From NCBI GenBank assembly GCA_023700245.1, contig JAJPRE010000016.1, positions 1-35,401 of the forward strand: a stretch of 35,401 nt of DNA. The letters are read 5' to 3'. The notes under the pieces were generated by a model that was not told where the DNA came from, did no database searches, and saw only the letters and a list, made by a program, of their open reading frames with translations. The position numbers were made by a program, and so were the translations under genes. Shown piece after piece: positions 24,099 to 32,779 of the stretch (the stretch's first letter is position 1; the number at the start of each line of letters is the position of its first letter). Source of the stretch: Candidatus Thalassarchaeaceae archaeon. GTDB lineage: Archaea > Thermoplasmatota > Poseidoniia > Poseidoniales > Thalassarchaeaceae.

Positions 24099-24512
24099 TT
24101 GTTGCCAACCCAAAGTAAAGAATATTATATCCGACTAAACTTAGTCATTTCAGCTTGGATATGTATAGCACTTGGAAGTGCGATAATAATTTCATCCGGG
24201 GGCTCACCTTTCTCTTTTGCTTTAGCTTCACCACTTTCTCTTGGAGGTATAATTATGTTATTACTAGGATTAAATATGCCTTCTGAAAAATCAGTCGATG
24301 CTAACATTATTTCATCATGGATTCCTGATGCTTCATTACTTCCAGATGCAGGAAGGCCAATGTATAGAATTGATACAACCTTGAAAGAACCCATTAGAAC
24401 ATCTGTTTTATGTGGTAGATGTAGTAACATTACTTGGATTGATGGAACTAAGCCTAATTCATACGTTTGTTCAAGTTGTAATATTGTTCTATGGGTATCT
24501 GAAGAAGAGTAA
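24099..24512 (+). CDS. Membrane protein with C-terminal zinc ribbon
   Basis: Unrecognised 137-residue protein. Two transmembrane helices (about 13-32 and 41-58) form a hairpin, then a cytoplasmic part ending in a zinc ribbon: CGRC (about 102-105) and CSSC (about 124-127). The spacing (CxxC-18-CxxC) and the NITWIDGTKPNSYVC between them look like rubredoxin-like zinc ribbons. Possibly a membrane-bound nucleic-acid or protein interaction module. Starts at TTG 24099 or 24102, with no ATG near; CTTCGG lies 4 bases upstream. pheS follows 65 bases later. Confidence 0.55.
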   Translation: MLPTQSKEYYIRLNLVISAWICIALGSAIIISSGGSPFSFALASPLSLGGIIMLLLGLNMPSEKSVDANIISSWIPDASLLPDAGRPMYRIDTTLKEPIRTSVLCGRCSNITWIDGTKPNSYVCSSCNIVLWVSEEE

Positions 24513-24577
24513 TTATAATCATAAAATGTCGGTAATAATCAATAGACTCAGCAACTTCGGAAGGCATAGGTAGCCAC

Positions 24578-26071
24578 ATGGATTTGGGAAATAATGAGCG
24601 TTTAATGCTACGTCTAATGCTTTCTAATCCTAATGAGACTTGGGAAATGAGTAAATTGCTTGATGGTACTGGGCTAACAGATCAAGTGCATATAGCAGGA
24701 GCAGGAGAATACCTCAAACAACAGGGTCTTTTAGTTGTAAATGAAACAATATTGACCAATATTACTTTAGGTTCTGAAGGAAATAAATCTATTGAAATAG
24801 GGCTATTGGAACTTCGTTTATGGAACTATTTATTATCGCTGAAAAATGAAGATAGAACTATGAAGAACCTTATTAATTCAGATTTTGAAAGATATGAAAC
24901 TGGCCCTGGAGTTGGTATTTTAAAGGGCCTTGGAGTGAATATCGAAGCCGGAATATTTACAACTCCTGATGACTCTCTAGTAACTTTAAAGATAGATGAT
25001 AGAGTTTCATTTTTAAATAAGATTAATCAAGAAAATGTCAAATCAGGAGATTTAGATAAAAATATGATAAAACATTTTTCATCTCGAAAAAATCTCATTC
25101 AAATTGAAGAATCAGTACATAGAAACTGGAAATTAACAGATAAAGGTGCTAAATATGATTCAAAAGGGCTCGATGTAATAGAATTAATAGGTGAAATAAC
25201 TCCTGAATTACTCCAAGGAGATTCTTGGAAAAATATGAAATTTAAACCGTTTGATGTCAATGCACCAGCCCCTACTCCTGCTGGGGGCAGACCACATCCT
25301 ATGCAATCTCTAATTGAGAGAATAAGATCAGTTTTTCTTGAAATGGGATTTTCTGAGATTGAAGGCGACTATGTTCAATCCGCAGGGTGGAATATGGATG
25401 CTTTATTTATACCTCAATCACATCCTGCAAGAACTATGCAAGACACATTTTATTTATCCAATCCTGATAAAATTGAAGTTGATGAAAAATATTTAGATTT
25501 ATGGGCTAATGTTCACGAACATGGTCACGATACTGGAAGTAAAGGTTGGGGCGCCGAATTTGATAAAGAAGAATCAAAAAAAGCACTATTGCGTACTCAC
25601 ACTACTGTTAATACTGTCCGACACATAGCCAATAATCCAGATTTGCCAAGTAAAGTATTCGGAATAGGGCGAGTCTTTCGTCAAGAAACAATAGATCGAA
25701 CGCATCTCCCCGAGTTCCATCAGATAGAAGGAATAATCCATGAACCTAATGCAAATTTATCTATGTTAATTTCTACATTGAAGACTTTTTATTCAAAAAT
25801 GGGATATCCTGATGTTAGGGTGAGGCCAGCCTATTTTCCTTATACTGAGCCAAGTGTAGAAGTCGATATCTTATGGAGGGGAGAGTGGTTAGAATTAGGT
25901 GGAGCGGGTATTTTTAGGCCCGAAGTAACCGAACCATTAGGCACCGAATGGCCCGTTTGTGCTTGGGGAATGGGTTTAGAACGTCTAGCTATGCTAATAC
26001 TGGATCTCGATGACATACGTCAATTGTATCAGCCAGATTTGGAACGCCTTCAGCAAATGCCTCTGATTTAA
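24578..26071 (+). CDS. pheS: Phenylalanyl-tRNA synthetase alpha subunit
   Basis: The catalytic subunit of PheRS. An N-terminal winged-helix part precedes the class II core: motif 1 region HPMQSLIERIRSVFLEMGF (about 240-258), HPARTMQDTFYL (about 284-295), motif 2 FGIGRVFRQETIDRTHLPEFHQIEG (about 363-387) and motif 3 GMGLERLAMLILDLDDIRQLY (about 467-487). The 497-residue length is that of archaeal PheS. The beta subunit gene pheT does not follow. CTTCGG lies 17 bases before ATG 24578. Its last 83 bases overlap the opposite-strand YHYH gene. Confidence 0.96.
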   Translation: MDLGNNERLMLRLMLSNPNETWEMSKLLDGTGLTDQVHIAGAGEYLKQQGLLVVNETILTNITLGSEGNKSIEIGLLELRLWNYLLSLKNEDRTMKNLINSDFERYETGPGVGILKGLGVNIEAGIFTTPDDSLVTLKIDDRVSFLNKINQENVKSGDLDKNMIKHFSSRKNLIQIEESVHRNWKLTDKGAKYDSKGLDVIELIGEITPELLQGDSWKNMKFKPFDVNAPAPTPAGGRPHPMQSLIERIRSVFLEMGFSEIEGDYVQSAGWNMDALFIPQSHPARTMQDTFYLSNPDKIEVDEKYLDLWANVHEHGHDTGSKGWGAEFDKEESKKALLRTHTTVNTVRHIANNPDLPSKVFGIGRVFRQETIDRTHLPEFHQIEGIIHEPNANLSMLISTLKTFYSKMGYPDVRVRPAYFPYTEPSVEVDILWRGEWLELGGAGIFRPEVTEPLGTEWPVCAWGMGLERLAMLILDLDDIRQLYQPDLERLQQMPLI

Positions 26072-28283
26072 ATCTTGAAATAATTACAATTCCAGAAATT
26101 ATCATAAGAATTCCAGTGATTGGTGGAATCTTGCCATAATATCCTGTCAAGAGTCCTGTTTCTGCATCCATTTGAGGTCCGCCACATCCCTCAGGAGGGG
26201 GTCCTATTCCCGGCCCCCATGTTTCACCGTGTCCTGCACAAGGATCACTATCTTCTCCTCCTTCGCCACCACTCTCGTTTGGAACTTCACCTCTATAACA
26301 ATTAATAAAATAAGGGAAACCGATACCTCCTTCGCCATTTTCCCACGTAGTATGATAATGGTATGTACCATTTGGATATTCAGGAGTTGGGCCAAATTGG
26401 CCATTACATGAATCTAAATCTCCCAAGCCAGAAATATATTCGTAATCATCAATTCCATTATATCCGTTTGAACCGTTTTTTAATTTATATGAAGAAGTCA
26501 TTTCCTTTATATTTCCATTTTCATCCCAGCCAACGAATCCATAGATTGGGTATCCATCAAATGCAAATCCTACAATTCCTGAATGCTCACTCAGGGTTCT
26601 TGAGGAATTGATTGAATAGTCTTCCCAAGTCTGATTTTCCTCGGCATGCCAATGTACACAATTACTATCTGCATGATAATGATACTCTCCTCCGGGGCCA
26701 CTATGGCCATGACAAATACCTAGCCAGATCTGTTGTCTATCTTCTTCATATGCGCCTTCTTGGCCTGCTATTGCATCCCCTCCCGGTCCATCTTCAGGTC
26801 CGTAAATTGCAATTCCGTTGACTGCAAAAGCAATCGAGCCTCTCTCTGGAGCCATTGTACAACCGTTAGTAGAGATATTTGGGTTGCAATCTGTGTCATT
26901 GGTTGGCTCTATTGGTATGGTATAAGAAGTAGTTTGAGCACTAGTGCAACACCCTGGCCCCGATTCAAAATCATGATTAGGTAATCCGTTTGTGGAAATA
27001 GTTATATTTCCTGAATCAATTATGAAACTAACATCACATTGATGATTATCATCTTGGCTTGTATTGTAATCATCAACTCCAGAAACTTCTTCCTCGTCAC
27101 AAAATAATATTTCACTCCACCATTCTGAACTAACGGGCCCATTCTCCAAGGGATAAGAAACATTTCCTAGTTCCTGATTTTCTTTAATCCAATCAACTAC
27201 GTGTTGAAATACACGGTCGGATTTGTTCGGGGGTTCATGTGCAGCATCTCCAATGAGGTGAGTAGAATTTGAGAAAATATCTGCAACTTCTGCAGACCCA
27301 TATCCAAACCACTCATCATTTTCACCTTCAAATATCAATGCTGATTCTAGGAATGGAGTTTGATCTACAATAGTATCCATCAGGCCTTGATGGGCAGTTT
27401 CTAAATATCCATTCATTAGAATCACTTTATCAAATACTATATCTGAATGAGCAAGATATATGATTGACATAGCAGCACCTTGCGAGTATCCAAGGATGGC
27501 ATTAAATGGTCCATTTTCCATAATATATGAATCCAAATATGAAATTGACTGATTAGCCCAATCAGGATCTATAGTCCCTTCTTCTTTTCCACCGGGGGCA
27601 TCTCTTATCCAAACTCCATCAGATTCCGGGGTCTGAGGGAAATAGAAATCGTACTCCGGTAATGCTTCCATAAGGTCTTGTATCCCATCGTTAGACTGCA
27701 ATGAAGCCGCACTCCCTCCACCACCATGTAAGGCAAGAATCTTTAGTGTTTGATTTGCAGAGTAAGTACAAGAGCCATCATCTTCATTTGCTTCTAAATT
27801 ATAATTTAATGCTGTTGAATCTAAGCATCCAAGAACTGAATTATTACTATCATTATCTGCATCACCCTCATCTCCATCTTCTTCTACTAGATCAGCTATA
27901 ATGCTGATTATTGACATCCAAATTGTTTGCTGTCCAATGTCATCAATGGCAGTAATTTTTAGTTTATGATTTCCAATATCTAAGTCACTTATACTAATAA
28001 CAATACTCCAACCAAGCAATTCTGAATTTTTCAACAAATTATCCGTTAGATTATCATTAATAGTTATGTCAATTTTTAAAGTATTTATATCCTCATCAAA
28101 TACTGTAAAGAATATCAAACCAGCATCTGATAGAAATATATCTGCCTCTATATCCCCGTTTATAGAAGGGGCATTATTTACTTCTATTATATCTCCTCCA
28201 TTAGAAGTTAAACACCCTGAGAATACGCTCATAATCATCAAGGTCGATATAACGAAAGATATGCTGACTAACTTACTTTCCAT
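25989..28283 (-). CDS. Secreted lipoprotein fusing an FSH1-like serine hydrolase to a YHYH domain
   Basis: A 764-residue exported multidomain protein. In order: signal with lipobox SVFSGC (Cys24); an Ig/cadherin-like region (about 36-130); the acidic CLDSTALNYN...DDGSC motif (153-172); an alpha/beta hydrolase of the FSH1 type (about 180-370) with nucleophile GYSQG (Ser267), Asp323 and His349; a Cys-rich spacer; a YHYH domain (about 425-665) with CHGHSGPGGEYHYH (524-537), HWH (544-546) and a second YHYH (641-644); then a transmembrane helix (about 718-737) and a 27-residue tail. All catalytic residues of the hydrolase are present. The histidine clusters of the YHYH domain suggest metal binding (inference). 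It lies 81 bases after the SCO operon, with a possible own promoter. Confidence 0.8.
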   Translation of the reverse strand: MESKLVSISFVISTLMIMSVFSGCLTSNGGDIIEVNNAPSINGDIEADIFLSDAGLIFFTVFDEDINTLKIDITINDNLTDNLLKNSELLGWSIVISISDLDIGNHKLKITAIDDIGQQTIWMSIISIIADLVEEDGDEGDADNDSNNSVLGCLDSTALNYNLEANEDDGSCTYSANQTLKILALHGGGGSAASLQSNDGIQDLMEALPEYDFYFPQTPESDGVWIRDAPGGKEEGTIDPDWANQSISYLDSYIMENGPFNAILGYSQGAAMSIIYLAHSDIVFDKVILMNGYLETAHQGLMDTIVDQTPFLESALIFEGENDEWFGYGSAEVADIFSNSTHLIGDAAHEPPNKSDRVFQHVVDWIKENQELGNVSYPLENGPVSSEWWSEILFCDEEEVSGVDDYNTSQDDNHQCDVSFIIDSGNITISTNGLPNHDFESGPGCCTSAQTTSYTIPIEPTNDTDCNPNISTNGCTMAPERGSIAFAVNGIAIYGPEDGPGGDAIAGQEGAYEEDRQQIWLGICHGHSGPGGEYHYHADSNCVHWHAEENQTWEDYSINSSRTLSEHSGIVGFAFDGYPIYGFVGWDENGNIKEMTSSYKLKNGSNGYNGIDDYEYISGLGDLDSCNGQFGPTPEYPNGTYHYHTTWENGEGGIGFPYFINCYRGEVPNESGGEGGEDSDPCAGHGETWGPGIGPPPEGCGGPQMDAETGLLTGYYGKIPPITGILMIISGIVIISRFKSEAFAEGVPNLADTIDVCHRDPVLA

Positions 28284-28318
28284 AAATGATATGGAGGCCG
28301 CAAAGGTACTTAACTAGG

Positions 28319-28326
28319 ATTTATAA
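28319..28326 (-). promoter_or_regulatory. Possible TATA box of the YHYH-hydrolase gene
   Basis: TTATAAAT on the minus strand, 35 bases before the ATG at 28283. Archaeal spacing puts transcription start near 28297 with a leader of about 14 bases. Suggests the gene can be expressed apart from the upstream operon. Confidence 0.4.
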
Positions 28327-28332
28327 TTACGT

Positions 28333-28350
28333 AGAAAAACTTACAAAAAG
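28333..28350 (-). terminator. Possible U-rich terminator after the SCO operon
   Basis: Minus-strand reading gives two T5 runs separated by GTAAG, 15-32 bases after the SCO stop at 28365. Archaeal termination often uses such U-runs without a strong hairpin. It sits just before the candidate TATA box of the next gene. Confidence 0.35.
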
Positions 28351-28364
28351 TCATTTTAAATTTT

Positions 28365-29486
28365 TTATTCATTAGTTAAAGTTATTACATCCATGAAGAA
28401 GTTTTCTACATCCCAATTTACTCCTGAATAAGAAACTCTTTTATTCATATTTTTATCTATTATGTATGTGCTAGTTGAATGGCCAATCTCATATTCTCCA
28501 AGAGTCTCTGCGTGAGGATCTACTATTTCAGATATATTTTCATTATTTAGGTCATTTTTACTTACACAACTAATCCAATTATCATTAGGTCTTTCATATT
28601 CTTCATCGCACATGCAATGAGAACTAGTTCCAGATCCCATTATCCAACCATTGCCATTACAATCAATTCCCGGGGGAAGATTGCTGATGTTTGCATTACT
28701 TGCAACCCATGCTAAGTGAGTGCCCTTTGGTATGGATTTTGTATCAAAAATATCATTTTGAATCTTAATCCAACTATCATTTAATAAATCCCAATTATGT
28801 AATTCCCAAGACCAATTGTCATTACTTTTCCATTCGCCAATAGATCCTTCCGACATATTATAAAATCCATCTGTATTTTGATTAAATGAATAATTTGCAA
28901 AATCATCTAAGTCTAAATAGCAACTAGAATCTTGTAAATTCCAACATTTACTATCTGATTTAAATGATGAATTATCTGGATTCAATACGGCAAATCTTAA
29001 CAGGTCTGCTTCAGGTGCTAAACTACTGGCAATATGGTCATTATCAACAACTACATTCCAAGTATTCCATACATCTTCTATTACTGAACTAGTTTCATGC
29101 GTCAAATGATTCCATTCATACCCCATTCTTTTAGTCCATTCGGAAATATGGGGGACGGTATCTCTTGCCGGATCAATTGTAATTGATAGTATCACTACAT
29201 CATCGGAATATTCTCCTAAATTATTATGAATATAGTCTAAATTTGCAGAAATAATTAAGCAAACATCGGGGCATGTTGTATAAATGAATGCAACGACTAT
29301 TACTTTACCTTCATAATCAGAAAATGTAACTAAATCTCCAAATTGGTTCGTGAGAGTAAAGTCAGGCGCCAGAGGCGGGTCCTTGTACTCTGTTCCTAAT
29401 ATTTTTGAATTTTCGTTGCCACCAACGCATCCCGAAGAAATTAAGATAATTACTATAAATATTGATAAAATAGGTTTTTTGTTCAA
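28365..29486 (-). CDS. SCO1/SenC-family lipoprotein with about 175-residue insert
   Basis: SCO proteins are membrane-anchored thioredoxin-fold copper chaperones for cytochrome oxidase CuA and other copper proteins. Here: lipobox ISSGC (Cys20), PDFTLTNQFGDLVTFSDYEGKVIVVAF (41-67), copper ligands CPDVC (72-76) and the ligand His in EIGHSTSTYIID (H336). Between residues about 150 and 325 is a large insert absent from ordinary SCO proteins (usual length about 200), with aromatic/Asn-rich sequence and an EGF-like CNGNGW...CMCDEEYE (276-297) with further Cys307. TTG start at 29486 is supported by AGGTGA upstream and by the signal peptide. It follows the other SCO gene by 10 bases. Confidence 0.86.
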   Translation of the reverse strand: MNKKPILSIFIVIILISSGCVGGNENSKILGTEYKDPPLAPDFTLTNQFGDLVTFSDYEGKVIVVAFIYTTCPDVCLIISANLDYIHNNLGEYSDDVVILSITIDPARDTVPHISEWTKRMGYEWNHLTHETSSVIEDVWNTWNVVVDNDHIASSLAPEADLLRFAVLNPDNSSFKSDSKCWNLQDSSCYLDLDDFANYSFNQNTDGFYNMSEGSIGEWKSNDNWSWELHNWDLLNDSWIKIQNDIFDTKSIPKGTHLAWVASNANISNLPPGIDCNGNGWIMGSGTSSHCMCDEEYERPNDNWISCVSKNDLNNENISEIVDPHAETLGEYEIGHSTSTYIIDKNMNKRVSYSGVNWDVENFFMDVITLTNE

Positions 29487-29496
29487 TTAAAGTCAC

Positions 29497-30225
29497 CTAT
29501 TCTTCTACTAAAAGCAAGATGTCTTCCATGACTAAATCGGGATTCCATAGCGTGTCTTCCCACCATACTCTTTGGTTCATATTTTTATCAACAATTATTG
29601 TTCCTGTTGTATGATCCACCCAATAAGATAACAATGGATGGTGATTTACTTGTACGTCGCCCTCTTCAGTTTGTTGAGTATCAATTCCGCATCCATCGCC
29701 ATCTACTTCTTCCCCTTCAGGAGTTTCAGCACACACATCAAAACCGTCTGCAACTCCGTCTCCATCAATATCTGAGTCGTAAGTTTGTAATCCAACGTCA
29801 AAATTCTTCCACACTGGCTCTAAATCTTCAACAGTCCCAGTCAAATGTGGCCATCCTAGATTTCTTGCACCAGCATAGTCGTTCATGACTGATGTATTGT
29901 CAGTCCAAGGATCAACGGTTATTGTCAGAATTACTACTTCCTCTTCATATATGTCTCCAAGTTGCTCTGAAATAAAATCTAGATTTGCACTAACTATTGG
30001 ACAAACATCTGGACATCTAGTAAATAAAAATGCGATAACAATTACTTTTCCTTCTAATTGAGAAAGCTGATAATACTCTCCGTCTCCGTCCATTAATATG
30101 AAATCTTCAGCAGGTATTGGAGGATTGATATCATCTCCATAAAATATATCTGTATCTTCGGAACTAAGACATCCAGGTGAAACTAAGAGAATCGAAAATA
30201 TAATTATAAGGAATTTATTTTCCAT
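29497..30225 (-). CDS. SCO1/SenC-family lipoprotein with type-3 thrombospondin-like insert
   Basis: Second SCO copper chaperone-like protein. Lipobox VSPGC (Cys19), EDFILMDGDGEYYQLSQLEGKVIVIAFLFTRC (40-71), CPDVC (71-75), ILTITVDPWTDN (99-110) and the ligand His in WVDHTTGTIIVDKN (H205); an extra HH pair lies at 195-196. Between the conserved helix and this His is a calcium-binding TSP3-like repeat, DSDIDGDGVADGFDVC (150-165), then DGDGCG. The insert is at the same place as in the downstream SCO protein. ATG at 30225, one base after the stop of the small His-terminal gene, so co-transcribed. Confidence 0.9.
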   Translation of the reverse strand: MENKFLIIIFSILLVSPGCLSSEDTDIFYGDDINPPIPAEDFILMDGDGEYYQLSQLEGKVIVIAFLFTRCPDVCPIVSANLDFISEQLGDIYEEEVVILTITVDPWTDNTSVMNDYAGARNLGWPHLTGTVEDLEPVWKNFDVGLQTYDSDIDGDGVADGFDVCAETPEGEEVDGDGCGIDTQQTEEGDVQVNHHPLLSYWVDHTTGTIIVDKNMNQRVWWEDTLWNPDLVMEDILLLVEE

Positions 30226-30226
30226 A

Positions 30227-30784
30227 TCAATCCCTTTTCTTTCTGCTTACAAACAATCCAGTTATAATAATTGCCAATAGGCCTATCTGATATATGTTTG
30301 CTATTTCAGATTCTTCACTATTTTCCTCATTAGTCTGTTCGTTATTAAATGAATAGTCAGAAGGCGCAGCTAAGTCAAGACTAGATGCCTCGGTATGATT
30401 ATCTAATGATATTACTAAACTAAGTGTATTCCATAATGTTCCATTGGACATTATTTTAACTTCATAATCTCCTGATTCCCATTTACCAGGTTCTAGCCAA
30501 ATACTGCATTCATCAGTAATCGAAGATGTATTTGATGGTCCTACTTCGCAACTGATATCGTCCTCTCCATCTCTATTACTATCGATTAGTATGGTTCTAT
30601 TATTTTCTGCAGCATTATAGAATATTATTGTACTATTATCTAATACTTGGGCCTCGGAAGGTTGTAAACTCTGATTTCTCATAATAAATGAGTATGAATT
30701 TGCTCCATGCCCAACAGCAGTCGGCATCAACATAATAATTACAATAATGGCAGAAAGCGCCTTAAGGCAAGTCATTCTATTCAC
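30227..30784 (-). CDS. Small exported protein with predicted N-terminal His and C-terminal membrane anchor
   Basis: 185 residues: signal peptide (about 8-25) with cleavage expected after AVG, so the mature chain would start HGANSYSF. The middle part (about 30-125) is beta-rich with NSTIIFYN, DSNRDGEDD (possible Ca site), two Cys (CEVGPSNTSSITDEC) and WLEPGKWESGDYEVKIMSNG, faintly cupredoxin-like. A Glu/Asn linker leads to a transmembrane helix (about 162-179) and KKRD. It resembles the product of the divergent gene at 34661. Mature N-terminal His is a copper ligand in CopC-type proteins; here that is inference. GTG at 30784 overlaps the propeller stop (GTGA); ATG 30775 is an alternative. Confidence 0.65.
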   Translation of the reverse strand: MNRMTCLKALSAIIVIIMLMPTAVGHGANSYSFIMRNQSLQPSEAQVLDNSTIIFYNAAENNRTILIDSNRDGEDDISCEVGPSNTSSITDECSIWLEPGKWESGDYEVKIMSNGTLWNTLSLVISLDNHTEASSLDLAAPSDYSFNNEQTNEENSEESEIANIYQIGLLAIIITGLFVSRKKRD

Positions 30785-32754
30785 TCTTCATCCATTAAAT
30801 CAAGCCAAAGTGGTGGATAATCATACCTTGGATCATAATCTTCATCAAACTGAATTACGTAAATACCAGAAACCATCTCTGAAACATATACGAATCCTCT
30901 TGGATCATATTGTAATCCCCAATCAAATGGTATCATACATGATGCCCAACAATCTGCCATATCATATCCTAATACTTCTGTTGCATTATCTATCCACGGT
31001 GGTCCTGCGGGTAAATAATAGCCTACGGTACGAGTTTCTGCTAATTCTTCAATCGCCTGAAATCCTCTGCCAGGTTCAGGTACTCCGTTTTCCCATACTA
31101 TGTCGTCCCATATTTCTCCATGGTCAGTCATCCATGCCCCAGCATGATAGTGAGTATAGTAAACGTGCCCAGATGGTCCAGTGTCCCCATTATGTGGACT
31201 GAAGATATATCCATCAGGAATATAATGTTGAGGATGACTTCCGTTCGCCTTCATCCCTTCGCCCGGGAGTCTCCATTTTGACACTAAGAACGGCTGAGTT
31301 GGATCAGTTGTATCGATTGTCCAAATGTATCCTGTATGATTTTCATTGGAACCATATTCTGGTGCAATGTATGTATAGTGCCTCCAATTTTCTCCATATA
31401 ATGGATCTTCAAAGCCAGTACCGCAATGTGCTGGCCATTCTTCTACTAAATCGAATGTGCTTATACCGGAACAAATTAAGTAATCATTTGGAACTGCATA
31501 ATGTATGTTATCGTTTCCTTGATTTGAATCGAGCCATTCTTCAGGTGACATGTTAGCATGGCCGCCACCCTCTGGGCCGTACCATCCTTCATCTGCAGAG
31601 GCGCAACCCATCCATCTTCCTACTTCAGGAGGCCATGTTATTCCTTCTGGATCAGCTATTACTGGTGGTTCTGAAACATCTACAAGTCTCAAACCTGCTC
31701 CCCAATAAGATGCCGCGAGTAATCTCTGTTGAGTTATGGGATGAACGAAGTAAACATGATCGTGGTTGAAAATTGATCCTCCACATGTAGTGTAAGGCTC
31801 TGGAGTGTAACCGCCCCATCGTATAATCTCACGACTAGAATTAGATTGTTCTTCATTTTGATTTGGAAGCCATGATTCAATTCCTCTTGGTACATAGAAA
31901 ACCTGTGTTCCTTTGTAAAATGTACCACTTCCCCCCTCAATCATTTCTGGATATGGATCAGCACCGAATAAAAATAAACTACATTCTTCTGTTGGATCTA
32001 CTGCACCTTCCCAGTTACAATACACGGCTAAATCTTGATTGTGGAATCCTGCTGGCGGATTATTCCATTCAGCGACTTTAATGGGACTTGTTTTATCTCC
32101 AACATATAGTACATCAAGTCTATTGGCCCCACTATTTGCATCATCATCATTTGGTATTGGATCCAAGTCACTATTGGTTAACTCGTGATTTACTAAAACC
32201 CAGTTATTATCTTTTGTGACTTTAATGTCGATCATTCTTGCGATTTCTGCATAATATGTGGACATTAATACAATGTCATTAGGGTTACTGATATCTAATA
32301 TCTCTAATTGGTTATAGCTAGAAACATATGCATAACATCCACCTGAATTATCTGGGTATTTTACACAATCTTCTTCAAAATTACCTTCAATTGCTATTTC
32401 AGAATTATCTCCGGGAGTTGGTCCAGTGTTTTTGAAATCATCATCACATGGCCGTCCCGCAACATTGTCTAACTCTGGAGGTGGACTTACATTACCATCA
32501 CAATTCAAATTATGATAATCAATCAATTTCACATTGGGTGTGGATAAACGATGTGCTAATAAGTCATTATGAGAATGATTTTCATTCTCTATCTCAATAA
32601 CCGGATCAATCCAAGAATTACTCATATCAGTATCTTCATTATCATCATTTGAAAAGGATAGGCATCCAGAAAGAGGGGCCATGACCATTAATGAAATCAT
32701 TATTGCTAAAGGTAATTTATTTACTACGCTCATGAATGGGGCCCTACGCGCCAT
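30781..32754 (-). CDS. LVIVD-type beta-propeller lipoprotein (second of pair)
   Basis: A large exported propeller. Start uncertain: ATG 32754 (MARRAPFMSVVN) or 32733 both give a signal with lipobox APLSGC; the TTG at 32802 has no ribosome site. The numbering here counts from 32802 (Cys47). LVIVD-like blades: AYVSSYNQLEILDISNP (158-174), YWGAGLRLVDVSEPP (366-380) and the last blade GFVYVSEMVSGIYVIQFD. Histidine motifs GFHN (254), NHDH (347), FSPHNGD (537) and YHAGAW (553) recur at matching places in the upstream paralogue. Many Cys suggest disulfides. Acidic linker after the lipobox (HSHND). The gene overlaps or abuts both neighbours. Metal-binding or redox role is inference. Confidence 0.78.
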   Translation of the reverse strand: MARRAPFMSVVNKLPLAIMISLMVMAPLSGCLSFSNDDNEDTDMSNSWIDPVIEIENENHSHNDLLAHRLSTPNVKLIDYHNLNCDGNVSPPPELDNVAGRPCDDDFKNTGPTPGDNSEIAIEGNFEEDCVKYPDNSGGCYAYVSSYNQLEILDISNPNDIVLMSTYYAEIARMIDIKVTKDNNWVLVNHELTNSDLDPIPNDDDANSGANRLDVLYVGDKTSPIKVAEWNNPPAGFHNQDLAVYCNWEGAVDPTEECSLFLFGADPYPEMIEGGSGTFYKGTQVFYVPRGIESWLPNQNEEQSNSSREIIRWGGYTPEPYTTCGGSIFNHDHVYFVHPITQQRLLAASYWGAGLRLVDVSEPPVIADPEGITWPPEVGRWMGCASADEGWYGPEGGGHANMSPEEWLDSNQGNDNIHYAVPNDYLICSGISTFDLVEEWPAHCGTGFEDPLYGENWRHYTYIAPEYGSNENHTGYIWTIDTTDPTQPFLVSKWRLPGEGMKANGSHPQHYIPDGYIFSPHNGDTGPSGHVYYTHYHAGAWMTDHGEIWDDIVWENGVPEPGRGFQAIEELAETRTVGYYLPAGPPWIDNATEVLGYDMADCWASCMIPFDWGLQYDPRGFVYVSEMVSGIYVIQFDEDYDPRYDYPPLWLDLMDEE

Positions 32755-32779
32755 TGACGAAAGCCAATCAATGTTAAAT

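Noticed and set aside
26120-26984. Several overlapping frames on the plus strand, rich in His, Leu and Ser
   Set aside because: Antisense to the YHYH domain; His/Leu-rich composition is what its Asp/Glu/Tyr/His codons give when read backwards.
30227-30784. Calling the small His-terminal protein CopC
   Set aside because: It lacks the recognisable CopC sequence after the first His; only the position of the His and the SCO neighbours suggest copper.
30747-31202. 151-codon plus-strand frame
   Set aside because: Antisense to the propeller gene and the small His-terminal gene; no signal, domain or ribosome site.
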